Part shown: in pieces, positions 1-10,640 of the stretch
Layout: every line of letters begins with the position of its first letter
Position numbering within the stretch: position 1 is the stretch's first letter
Assembly: GCA_027405735.1 (NCBI GenBank)
Contig: JAPEHQ010000009.1
Coordinates: 1,860,001 to 1,924,000, forward strand
Reading direction: 5' to 3'
DNA from: Mucor racemosus
Taxonomy: Eukaryota; Mucoromycota; Mucoromycetes; Mucorales; Mucoraceae
DNA: 64,000 nt
Translations under genes and position numbers: made by a program
Notes under the pieces: model-generated
Seen by the model: only the letters and a program-made list of their open reading frames with translations
Database searches by the model: none
What the model was told of the DNA's origin: nothing

Positions 1-245
1 TTGAAAAAGTAAGCGTTTTCTTCCTACGATCTAACCAGGAAACCAATGGGATAGTAAAAGTAAAATTCTGAATATCGTTACAGCTGTAATATATACTTTA
101 AAACTTCCAGTTCATTTGGATCAATATTCATTAATTGCAAACATTTTTTCAGTGGTTTTATTATTTTTTAAGCAGATGCAAAGCGATTTTTTTTTTTTGA
201 AACTTGTACTAAAAACCTTCAAAAACACCGGTTAGTTAATAAAAA
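1..245 (+). repeat. Dispersed repeat R5, copy 1 (truncated by window edge)
   Basis: This stretch is similar over its length to 35561-35800. Both share, in order, an AAACCAATGG block, a TTTGGATCAAT block and a run of T near the end. It has no open frame and no recognisable terminal repeat. It may be part of a longer transposon whose left end lies outside the window. Confidence 0.6.
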
Positions 246-356
246 CAAGCTATGTTAATTGTGCATTTACTGCACATTTAGCACAACTTGAGAATTCAAT
301 TTGAACCATTATTTGATTTTATAAAAAATTTCAAATAACATCTGAAATAACCCATT

Positions 357-899
357 ACTACGGCTGACCTGTGCTGCACAAACTGATTTCGTTGTGCCCA
401 GGTGGGCTGTATATTATAGCCTAAGCTGTTGTGCCCACTGAATATGGCTAAAAAGATAACAAGATGCACATGGGCACAACAAAAGAAACTGCGCACGAGC
501 ATAACGAAAAGCCTGTGTATGCAGAAGTATTGATTCTATCCGTGTACATGACATTAATCCCATGTGTGCATAATAATAGCAGAATTGCCCATAAACATAT
601 CATTATCCCTATTTGTGCATAATAATAAAATATGACCATGAGCATAATCAGCTGATCGGATGGGTACAAATTGGTCTGTATATGAGCATCGTACCGTTCT
701 CAAGATTCCTTTGCATTTTTTACTGGAATAATAATGGGGTTTTAAATTGCATCTGCTTTTATTAATATAGATTGTATAGACAATAACACAATTCAATACG
801 TTGTTGATGTAGAGCAATACATGCAAGAGACGATATATTTATAATTATCGCCATTTGTGAATATGCTTATAGCTACTACTGTATACTGTTTACAGCAAC
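357..899 (+). mobile_element. Left-end fragment of the TIR repeat family (copy 0)
   Basis: The fragment begins with the terminal motif ACTACGGCTGACC and matches the first 540 bp of the full copies at 1814 and 12551. It contains the same subterminal words rich in GTGCATAATAAT and GGGCACAAC. It stops where the 530-bp LTR at 900 begins, so the rest was lost or displaced by that LTR. Small ORFs here are not conserved as protein. Confidence 0.65.
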
Positions 900-1431
900 T
901 GTCGTATATTTTCAGGTTTGATAAATAATGCTTAAAAAAGAATACAGTTAAAAGAGAAGGAGTACTAAATCAGTTATTCAACTGTATAATAAAAACAAGA
1001 TATCGTTAATTTAGATATAAAAGCATGGCCTTTTATATTGATGTGACATTGAGATCCTGAGGTGTAATTTAATAAGGTACTATTGAGCCATTAGATCTGT
1101 TTGATAGTAACCTATGGATTGAAATGGATCAATCATAATTTAACCGTTCTTGCAGAGCTTGTGAGTTGTCTTGTTTCAATGCTGCGCTAAATGTGCTTGG
1201 ATGTTGATTTAATAGCTATTTGATTAATTAACCGTTGGGATGAAATAATATGGTGTCATAATTGAGGTCCAAGCGTTTTTGGTAATTACTGGATTAAACT
1301 TAGTACGCTACTAGGAATTTCCTATATCCGATATCAAGACTTGCACTTCGATACATGTCGTAGTCAATAGATTGTAAGATGTATCGATGCTGTAGAAGGT
1401 GATAACATATGGTACTAGGTTGCATACAAGA
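900..1431 (+). mobile_element. Solo LTR, family LTR2 (about 530 bp)
   Basis: The sequence starts TGTCGTATATTTTC and ends near GCATACAAGA. An inverted copy with the same limits lies at 62169-62714, where the end reads CATACAACA, giving the TG...CA ends typical of LTRs. Inside there is an ATATAAAAGC promoter-like box. Partial copies sit at 43540-43612 (3' end only) and 52443-52535 (5' end only). I see no matching 5-bp target duplication, so the insertion is old or rearranged. Confidence 0.6.
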
Positions 1432-1813
1432 TAGTACGTATATGATTCATATTTTTGCCAATGGTCATCTTTCTAAAAAAAAAAAAAAAAAAGCCGAACA
1501 ATCTCCGGAAGCGGCCATATAATGATATTTTCAAGCTTTAAATTTCTAGAAAAAATTACCGGGCAGCCCGGCCGCGGTTGTTTAAATACTCCAAGCAGCT
1601 ATAAGATGCACGTATCGAAATTTTATACAAAAATTAAGGCTCGACTGTATTGCTATTAATTATTCAAAGGCTTATTTTAAGTAAAGCATAAATACAACCT
1701 ACAACATTATTAGCATAATAACGGATTTAACTTGAAAGGTATAAGATGATACAACCGGATTCAAAAAAAGTCCACAAAATCACAATTTTAAAGGAATTAT
1801 AATATATAAAATT
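1432..1813. other. Intergenic, no gene seen
   Basis: The stretch holds an 18-base A run near 1475 and a GC-rich hairpin near 1559 (CCGGGCAGCCCGG). No coding exon, tRNA or further repeat is recognised. Confidence 0.5.
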
Positions 1814-2709
1814 ACTACGGCCGACCTGTTCTTCACGAGATGATTTTGTTGGGCCCAGGTGGGCTGCCCACAATAGCCTGATGAGTTGTTGCGCACACTG
1901 GATATGGCTAAAAAGATAACAAGATGCACATGGGCACAACAAAAGAAACTGCGCACGAGCATAACGAAAAGCCTGTGTGTGCAGAAGTATTATTGATTCT
2001 ATCCATGTACATGACATTAATCCCATGTGTGCATAATAATAGCAGAATTGCCCATAAACATATCATTATCCCTATTTGTGCATAATAATAAAATCTGACC
2101 ATAAACATAATGAGCTGATCGTATGGGTATACCTTGATTTGTACATGAGCATTGTGTCGTTCTCAAAATTCCAATGCATTTTTTACTGGAATAATGGGTT
2201 TTTAAATTACATTTGTTTTTATTAATATAAATTATAGACAATACTACAATTCAATACGCTCTTGATGTAGAGCAATACATGCAAGAGCCAATATATTTAC
2301 GATTATCATCATTTGTAAATATGTTTATAATAGCAATAATGTTTACAGCAACAATGGTTTTTGGTCGAACATAAACTTAAATAACACTTACTGATCAAAT
2401 TTATATGCAAGCCAAACCTAAAGATTATAGGTGTTACGATGTTACTTTATCACACATGAAATTTAAACAAATTAACCATCTTTAAACTTCCTATTTTAAT
2501 TTACAATTGTCAGCTATAAAAAAATTGGTTTTCAAGTATAACGACGATAGTAACTATGGTTATTAGGCAAGACATTAGACTATCCTTTTTTTTTTGTTTC
2601 TATATCATTTGAAATTTTATCACTTTTCTGGAAATTTTCGTGGGTTTGTGGCCAGTTCTAGCTTTTTATTGTGTAGATATAAATATTATTGTCTTCGATT
2701 TGATCTGGT

Positions 2710-2889
2710 TGTTATATCAGAATCTAGATATAGCGCTACAGTAGTTGTATTATCAGGATATTGTTATTGTTACACCATCAATAGCTATTGTATCACTTGA
2801 TAATCTCTTCTATATATAATCTCATTTTCTACATTGAATAAAACTACACCTTTTACTCTTGTCTAATTCTTATTAGTTTTGGTAAAACA
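2710..2889 (+). repeat. 180-bp LTR, family LTR3
   Basis: It starts TGTTATATC and ends GGTAAAACA, with a TCTATATATAATC box and an AATAAA signal inside. It differs at only a few positions from the two LTRs of the complete element at 37635-42171. CTGGT lies on both sides (2705-2709 and 2890-2894), but the host sequence resumes only at 3558 with another CTGGT. The inserted DNA is therefore probably 2710-3557. A TGGTTGCAG stretch one base after the LTR could be a primer-binding site. Confidence 0.75.
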
Positions 2890-3048
2890 CTGGTTGCAGT
2901 AAAATGTAAAATAAAAGCTTTGAAAAAAGATACAGTTTAAATCCTTCTTTATTCAAATAATGGATAGTGTGCAATAGGTCTATATTTTTACTCTATTTAT
3001 ATTAGTTGTGATTTTTGTTATATCTGGGAGTTGCACCGTAACTGTCAG

Positions 3049-3230
3049 TGATCTATCAGAATTAGGAATAACCGAATTACCAACTTAGGACTTCTGTCAA
3101 ACCGTGATGTTTAACATGCGAATCAGACAATGCTGCATTCCATACATATATCATCATGCTACTTATTAAATGATTGAAGCATGATTCCATTGTCTTCATG
3201 CAATATCCATATGTTTATTATTTTTGGTAA
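3049..3230 (+). repeat. Diverged fragment of LTR family LTR1
   Basis: The fragment begins TGATCTATCAGAATTAGG and follows the LTR1 sequence of 36069 for about 180 bp with many changes, including the ATCATCATGCTACT word. It lies inside the 2710-3557 insertion and is the oldest-looking LTR1 copy in the window. The right limit is approximate. Confidence 0.5.
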
Positions 3231-4807
3231 ATCAATTAGTTTGTTTGTGATTTTAAAGTTTATATTGAGCTTCTTGATTTACATAATCAAGGCGGTCTTT
3301 TAATGCCCGTTTTTGGCATATTTGTTAATGATCCGCATAGAGCAATCCTTACTTTGGTCAATGTGTTTCTTCAGTTTATTTTATGAATCAATTTGCTTTG
3401 TTTATGATTCGGTCTATTTTATATATATGTTAAATTACTAATACTTTCTGTATGTACTGTTAAATTCATGTTATCTCTATTTGAATATTAGAGCATGGTT
3501 TTATGTGAGATAACATTTAATTTCTTATGTGGGGAAATAGTATCCTAGTTCAGCACACTGGTAATCAAGAAATACGTCCAACAATACAGTAGTAACTAAT
3601 GCTATTTGATCTTAGATTACATTTAATTATGAATGAAAATATCAGCCTCCTCTAATAATATAACGACTGCTACCTATATCAAAAACATTATTCCCTTATG
3701 TTAGCATGCGTATTCAGATAAAAGAAAAAAATACCAGCTTGATAGTCTGATATACCTTATCAAGCGGTGAATAATATCCTTGGAATATGAAAACAAAAAG
3801 AGAGAAACAACACACTTAGAAAAGGATTTTCAAGGCTTTACATTATTTAATGTAATTACGACGCTGCTAAATTATTGTGCATTTCAGCCAATGTAAAAGC
3901 AGTATTACAGCGCATGTACCATAAACGAAACAAAATAATATACAATGCTTGTTATCATAGAAACATATATTTTTCTATCAGAAAAACCGTCTGTCATATC
4001 ATACATTCATTAAAAAATTGCAAACGCGAGCCCGTAGAGCGACGCCGTAATTGAACATAGCAAGATTAAACGGCTAAGTCTCTTACACTATGGTATATCT
4101 AAGTTTTACATGAAAAGGCATTTTTTTCAACTTTTTATATACTTAAACATGCACGGTCTGAAAATTCAGACTTTGTAGCGGACATTTTTGGGGACTCATT
4201 TCATCCTTACCAACACTCATGATTTTTATCAAAAAACAGAAAAATTAAATTTTGATGCCAAAACCAACGTCTAAATATACTACATTGTGAGAGTAAATTG
4301 TAGCCATAACTAATACATATTTCATAAAAACTTAATATTAAATGTTAAGTAATGAAACTTAGCATTTTTGGCCTAAAAACGGTTTTTTGATTAAAGGATT
4401 TTCATGTTATATTTTGCAATAAAAATGTTTATTATTTTTGATTGAGCAAATAGAGCGATAAATTCTGCATATGTGTATATTTTTTATTTTTATAATTGAT
4501 AGTATAAGTAACTCTAGATTTGCAAAACCAAAAAAAAAAAATTTAAAAAATGTCAAAATCGATGATCTGGACAAAAATAATTTTCGAAATTAATATTCCG
4601 CTTACAAGCCTTGTAAGTCTTAAAAATAAGTGATTTAATAATACTTGAGAACTTTTTCAAGAATTTACGATGATGTATCCACTTGATTTAAGCTTATTAC
4701 TGTAAATGTTTATATACGTTAATATTGTATGGTAGTTTATTTGATGATAATATAGTCTTACTTTATAATTATTGCGTTAGAGATGATTTATATTGAGTTT
4801 TAGTCTT

Positions 4808-5330
4808 ATCTCGCCAATATCATATACATAAACATGACCATCACTGGAACCTATTGCCGCCTGTTTACCCTCTTTGTCCCAATCCAATTTATTATTGAAT
4901 GCTTTACCAGAACTAATTTAAGTACTTACAAATGGGTCCTTGGTATTTTCATTTAATTCCATAAATTAAATTGACTGGTTCTACCTACAGTAGTATCAAA
5001 CGTATCATCAGCCGGCCTTATGATAAATGTCAATCTAAAATCAGAAATATCCCACTGTCATTGTTATAAGCTATGAAAAGCTTGATTTTTAATAATACAG
5101 CAATAATATAAAAATCAAGATGATTCTAATAGCATATGGTGAGTATTTAACATCTAAGTACGTTTGATGAAGTATGCTTTTAAACCCCTTTAAAATCCTG
5201 ACGCGAGCACAACATCTTAGTCCTGTAATTTCTATCCATCAAAATGTTGCGATTTCTATGATACAACGAATACACCACATTTTATCAATCTTGACCTCGT
5301 TGTACATTGGGTGTCAGTTTTTTACCAGTT
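4808..5330 (-). pseudogene. WD40 fragment resembling dynein intermediate chain (copy 1)
   Basis: Read on the minus strand, 4970-4808 gives pieces such as FNLWN, then LDWDKEGKQAAIGSSDGHV and YVYDIGE. This is the order and spacing of the last WD repeats of cytoplasmic dynein intermediate chain, where the family has a DLWN...DTEVP segment, then RVxW, an IAxGxSxG strand and a YDVGE strand. Upstream to about 5330 weaker pieces occur, with stops and frame changes. The fragment cannot encode a working subunit. It repeats in the other copies of this family, so it was carried along by the mobile element. SNRNP40-like WD proteins are an alternative source. Confidence 0.55.
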
Positions 5331-6120
5331 GTGTTTTTTCTGATTCATTAATATTCAGTCATATTGAACGATTATTTGTAGCATTGCCAAAAAAAAAAGA
5401 ATAAATGCTTCAATAATTGTCTGCATATCAAATTATACAATTTAGTAGCAATGATTGTACATAACTCTGTTTTTTGAATTTATCAATGTTAATCCAAATA
5501 ATTAGTACTTTCATTCAAAAGTAAGCTTTGCTTTATACATTTATATTTACCAATTTTTCTGTTGTTAGATATGGACTTTCGATCAAAATGCATTGATTAT
5601 AACGTATATGATGGAACAAAATGACTAAGCCTTGGATGCTTTTTTTGTTTGAAAAAAATATTATAACGTGCCCTTACATTAACAGTTAATAATTCGTTCC
5701 CAAATAAACAATAGGAAAAACATGTACTTGCACCTGTTACTTAATTTTAGCTTATGAAAAATATTGGCTTTTTTGTTGTAGTTTTAAACGTAAATAGAAG
5801 AGCTGAGGAAAGAGTAGGGAAGAAAAAAGATTTTATGTGCTACAAACAGGAATTTACAAAGGCATGAATACTTTTAGTTTTACAAAACAGATTCTTGTGG
5901 TTGTTCCCATTTGGTTTCCGAAAGAAGAACATGGGCAGAACTCTTTCAAACCCCAAATTTCAAATTAATATATCTCGTCAATAAGGCAATTCTGTTAAAT
6001 CAGAGTAACTCACATCTGCTTTAAGCCATTCAAATTATCTCCTTTATTAATTATATTATAATTGATATACTTTAGTAAATTGACTAACAGACCTTGATCT
6101 CATTGCTCTGCTCATCTAGA

Positions 6121-6173
6121 CATAATGATCTGCACAAAATGTTTTATTCTGCCCATTTGTGCAGATCATTATG
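6121..6173. repeat. 18-bp perfect stem hairpin near the right end of the TIR element
   Basis: The arms 6121-6138 (CATAATGATCTGCACAAA) and 6156-6173 are exact reverse complements around a 17-nt loop. Copy 2 keeps a shorter version near 15988-16034. A subterminal hairpin of this kind is common in DNA transposons. It could also act as a terminator-like RNA fold if transcribed. Confidence 0.75.
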
Positions 6174-6201
6174 CTCATGGAAAGCATAATTCGGCCGTAG
6201 T

Positions 6202-7080
6202 GAGACATAAATAGCAGACAATCAACTTGTTGTTCAAACTTATCGAATGCACGATGGCCCATGAAAGCTGATAATGTATCTAAAATACTTTTAATGTATA
6301 TTCATATCTATGTTTACGTAGAGCCGTAGCTTACTTGGATCAGTATTATTTATTGTCAGTTTTCGCCCTTTTATTCAGTTTCAATTCCTAATAGAACTGA
6401 CACTTAATAGAAATTGTAGTATAAATATCTTCAGGAACCGAGACCTAATAGTTCTTGGTTCCCTTTTCATTCTGCAATAAAGACCCTACGTTTTCCGTGA
6501 TTGAATCAGTACTAGTCTCTTTTGCTATGAAGAAAAAACCTTTCAATTCTTTTAATTATCCCATATTAAGACGAAATTCAAGAAAATAAGCACTGAAAAT
6601 TTTCTTATTTTTCTTAACGTGGCACAATTAAAAGAATTAAGGTATTTTTCCTTCATAGTGTTTATTACTTCTACCTTTATAAAAATAAGATCTATTTCCC
6701 CAATAACTCTCATTTATAGACACCATATTTAAATTGTTTTCAATAAAAGTGTGCAGCAAACTATAGGTGCACTTCGGTGATGATTTTCTCATTACATAGT
6801 AGGTTGTAGAAGTTCCCATTCAACATCATTGTGTGGAAGATTATGCGTACCTAATTCTCGTGCAGATTTTGAAGTTGCTTTGATAAAAATTTGCCAAGAT
6901 ACGACTTTTGTTTTCAAGTAAATCTTGGATAATTTCAGATGGTTCTCAGATAATTTTCAAAACTTTTCATTCAATATTGATTCAAACTTAGTTAAATTTC
7001 CAACGTTGATGTATCTTGTTTCTATAGGTCATTAATTTTTCTCTGGAAATAGAATTAATATTATATACTGCTCTCTAAAG
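6202..7080 (-). pseudogene. Duplicated flank with decayed coding relic (copy 1)
   Basis: This flank is similar to 16265-16860 although it lies outside the TIR element. On the minus strand both carry related peptide blocks: one with RKSSPKCTY near 6780 (copy 2: near 16550) and one with SKL-LY-I-MN spacing near 6320 (copy 2: near 16380). Stops and frame changes break the reading in both copies. The protein is not recognised; a transposase relic is a guess. The last 90 bp match the left end of repeat R2. Confidence 0.35.
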
Positions 7081-7600
7081 CAATGATTTCTGTAACGCAG
7101 ATGATTGTATTTACAGTATGGCTCAAATCATATAAACAGCTTTTCAATCAAATTATACAAAATTTTAAAGACGTCATCAATGGAATTCAAATTTTAGAGT
7201 TTATTCAAAAACATAAAGGCCCCCTGTTTTGTTGTTGTTTTTAACAATCAGGTAGGTTTGATGAAGCAAAACCTTATGGTTTGGTGGAATCACGAGTCTA
7301 TCATGTACGTGCCTTATCCGTTGGCTAAGGTCTACTATAGTATCTCGCAAGATGAAGTTTCATACGTAGCTGCCGAAGGTTAGGTGGGAGTTTCGACATT
7401 AAAGTAACGCCTCGTGCGTGAAATTTTAACGAAGCTTCTATCATAAACTTTCCTAGTATTATAGGTTTGAGTAAAAGAAAAACAAGTAAGCTGCTCTTGT
7501 TTAACTTTCTTTTAGCTCATCCGGGTACAGGGTTTATTCTATCTGCGTTTAGTTCTTTTAATTATTTACCTGCGGTTATCAGCTGTTTGTTATCTGATTT
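7081..7600. other. Non-coding lead-in to the tandem locus
   Basis: I see no coding exon here. The sequence is less AT-rich than its surroundings, especially 7240-7470. Together with 10960-11370 it encloses the tandem arrays, and both flanks are single-copy in this window. Confidence 0.4.
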
Positions 7601-8390
7601 TTGGCACACCCTTGGCCAGGGTTTAAGAGTCGAAATGATTTAGTCTAACAGTTGGTAGCTATTGAGTTATCAGCTACTGGCTATCTCATTTTGGCACACC
7701 CTTGGCCAGGGTTTAAGAGTCGAAATGATTTGGTCTAACAGTTGGTAGCTATTGAGTTATCAGCTACGGGCTATTTCCTTTTGGCACACCCTTGGCCAGG
7801 GTTTAAGAGTCGAAATGATTTAGTCTAACAGTTGGTAGCTATTGAGTTATCAGCTACGGGCTATTTCCTTTTGGCACACCCTTGGTCAGGGTTTAAGAGT
7901 CGAAATGATTTGGTCTAACAGTTGGTAGCTATTGAGTTATCAGCTACTGGCTATCTCATTTTGGCACACCCTTGGCCAGGGTTTAAGAGTCGAAATGATT
8001 TGGTCTAACAGTTGGTAGCTATTGAGTTATCAGCTATTGGCAATCTCATTTTGGCACACCCTTGGTCAGGGTTTAAGAGTCGAAATGATTTGGTCTAACA
8101 GTTGGTAGCTATTGAGTTATCAGCTACTGGCTATCTCATTTTGGCACACCCTTGGCCAGGGTTTAAGAGTCGAAATGATTTGAGCTAACAGTTGGTAGCT
8201 ATTATTATGTTATCAGCTACGGGCTATTTCATTTTGGCACACCCTTGGCCAGGGTTTAAGAGTCGAAATGATTTGGTCTAACAGTTGGTAGCTATTGAGT
8301 TATCAGTTATTGGCAATCTCATTTTGGCACACCTTGATCCGGGTTTAAGAGTCAAAATAATTGGAGTTAATAGCTGATAGCTCAATTTTG
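7601..8390 (+). repeat. Tandem array of nine 90-bp units
   Basis: Units start with TTGGCACACCCTTGGCCAGG at 7601, 7691, 7781, 7871, 7961, 8051, 8141, 8234 and about 8324. The spacing is 90 bp except for one 93-bp unit. Most units differ at only a few bases, such as GGCCAGG/GGTCAGG and CTACTGG/CTACGGG, while the last one is more diverged. All frames contain stops in the unit. Part of the unit (GGTTTAAGAATCAAATGATT) recurs alone near 10960, at the far side of the next array. This is a minisatellite of unknown role. Confidence 0.92.
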
Positions 8391-8392
8391 CT

Positions 8393-10640
8393 ATAACCTG
8401 TCTCTTTTCTTTAGCATCTGGTCTCTTTTCTATAAGGTCTGATCTTTCTGGTATGTTTCTAAAACGTAGTATATTCTACTTTTGTTGTAATCTAATCTTT
8501 TTTTGGACATATTTAATCGTTTCTCTTCAACATCTGCCTCTCTTCTCAAAGATCCAACATCTTTTTTGATATACTGTATTTGGTCTCGTTTCTGCAACAT
8601 CTGTTATCGTTACTGAGCAATTTGGTCTATCGTATGCAAATCTGGTCTCTTTCTGTAATATTTGGTACTCCTCTTTCAATACCTGGTAAAGTTATGTTGA
8701 CATTGGCTTTTTATTTAGGTTTGCCTTGCCTTTTAATCTATCTGTCTCTCTTACTATGGCTTTTCTGGTATCTGGTTTTTTGTCTATATATGCTTTCTCA
8801 TTTCTTGGTTTTTAATGCTGACGTCTCTCTATTTTCATTCACCTCATCCGTTTCAGCTAACATCTGGTTCTTCATATCCTGTATCAAGTTTTAGTTTGCT
8901 CTATCTGGTTTTAATTGCGTCGTACATTATCTATCTGGTTTCTGCTTGTCTTATACGATGCTTGACTCTCCATTTCCACGGCCTTAAACGTTTTACTTGG
9001 GTGGTCTCTTTTTGTATATATCTGGTCTTGTTCCTTCACCATATCTGGTAGTATTCTGGATATCGTATGTCATTTAAGCAACATTTGGTTTTGATTAATT
9101 CACTTCTGGTCTCAACTCAGGTTTATATGGTCTCATTTCATGCTCATCAGATCTCCATTCATGTACGTTCAGTCTCGGTTTATCAACGTTTGGTCCTTTT
9201 TCAAGCATTTCTGGTTTTAATACATGTTTATCTGGTATCATCTCATGCTCTCCTAATCTCATCTCATGCTCTTCTGGTCTTAATACATGATCTTCTGGTT
9301 TCAACTCGTGCTTATCTGGTTTTAACTCATGATTATTTGGTTTCAATTTATAGTTATCTGGTCTAGATTTATACACTACATCTGGTATTGTTCTAAAACA
9401 TTAGGCTTTTATTCACGCATTTTTTTAGTTTCAACCTATGTTTATCTGGTATAGTCTCATCAACATCTGATCTTTATTCATGCATATCTGATATCTTTTT
9501 ATTGACATGTAGTCTTCATTTATACGCTGCTTGTGGGAATTTATGTTTATCTGGTCTGGTTTTAGAGATATAGGGTCTTTATTCATCCGCTTTTTATGTC
9601 AATGTATGTTTATTTCTCGTCTCAATTAATCCACTTTCGGTATTAATTTATGCTGATTTAGTATCAATCAACACACTTCTGGTCTGGTTCCAACATTATC
9701 CGGTTTCAAGTTATGCTTATCGGTTTTCAATCAATGCACATCTGCCTTTCTTTTATGCGCTCCTCATTTGAATTAATGCGCATTTTGTATCGTATTATCA
9801 GTATCTCGTCTTTCGGGTCTCAATTTATCTTCATCTGATCTCATTACATGCTTACCTGGTTTCAATGTATGCACATCTGGTATTGTTTTTAACATCTGGT
9901 TTTCATTTATTCACTGTTGGTCTCAATTTATGTTTATATGGTATAGGTTTATCAATATCTGGTTTCTATTTATGCATTTCTGGTCTCACTTTATGCACAT
10001 CCGTTCTGCCTTTGTCAACATATAGTCTTTATTTTCATGCACCTCTGGTCTGTATTTATGCACTTCTGATCCCATTTCATCAGTATCTAATCTCATTTTA
10101 TTTTTATCTCGTCTTTATTTTCGCTCGTCTGGTCTCCATGCATGTTTATCTGTACTCCATTTATGCTCGTCTCGACTCCATTAATTTTTCTCTGGTCTCA
10201 AGTGGTTTACATCTGGTCTATTTTAATTCTTGCTCATCCGATTTCTATTTATTCACAGTTAATTTTGGTTCATTCAAGTCTGTTCTCAATTTATTTCTAC
10301 CTGGATTCAACTTATTCTGATTTGATCTCCATTCATTTGTATCTGGTCTCAATTCTTATCTGGTCACAATTGTACTCATCTGCTTTCAAGTTATCCTGAT
10401 GTGGTCTAAATTCATGTTTATATGGTCTTATTTTATCTTTAACTGGTCTCAATTTATGCTCTTTTGTTATTTTGGTATAAAGGTATGCTCCTCTGGTCTC
10501 CATTTATCCTCACTTGGTATTAATTTATTCTCATCCACCAGTCTAACTTTATGCTCATCTGGTTTTACTTCATGTTTATCTACTCTCCATTAATGCCCAT
10601 CTGGTTCCAATTCGTGTGCTTCTCGTTTCTCGTCTCATTT
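8393..10640. repeat. Degenerate 21-bp tandem repeat, about 2.2 kb
   Basis: The basic unit is close to TCTGGTTTCAACTCATGCTTA. It is clearest at 9230-9360, where consecutive units are exactly 21 bp. Elsewhere the TCTGGT core recurs with substitutions and small indels. Because 21 is a multiple of three, long ORFs with seven-residue periodicity appear on both strands (for example 9067-9366 plus, 9865-10320 plus and 9095-9376 minus, the last with KHELKPD-like units). I treat these as by-products of the repeat. The array directly follows the 90-bp units. Confidence 0.85.

Larger units (their letters stand above)
1814..6201 (+). mobile_element. TIR repeat family, copy 1 (3.5 kb plus an insertion)
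   Basis: The left end reads ACTACGGCCGACC and the right end reads CGGCCGTAGT, an inverted terminal repeat of about 11 bp. The body is collinear with 12551-16064, and from about 4340 to 6110 the two copies are nearly identical. An 848-bp insertion (2710-3557) interrupts this copy. Subterminal hairpins and repeated short words resemble transposase-binding regions of DNA transposons. There is no transposase ORF, so it is probably non-autonomous. The central part carries a decayed WD40 gene fragment on the minus strand, listed separately. The superfamily is not identified and no clear target duplication was found. Confidence 0.7.

Noticed and set aside
7601..8390. CRISPR-like array of regular repeats
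   Set aside because: Units are contiguous 90-bp tandem copies without unique spacers, and the sequence is eukaryotic.
9865..10320. 151-codon ORF with repeated hydrophobic residues
   Set aside because: It is a by-product of the 21-bp repeat, and overlapping ORFs of similar style exist in other frames and on the other strand.
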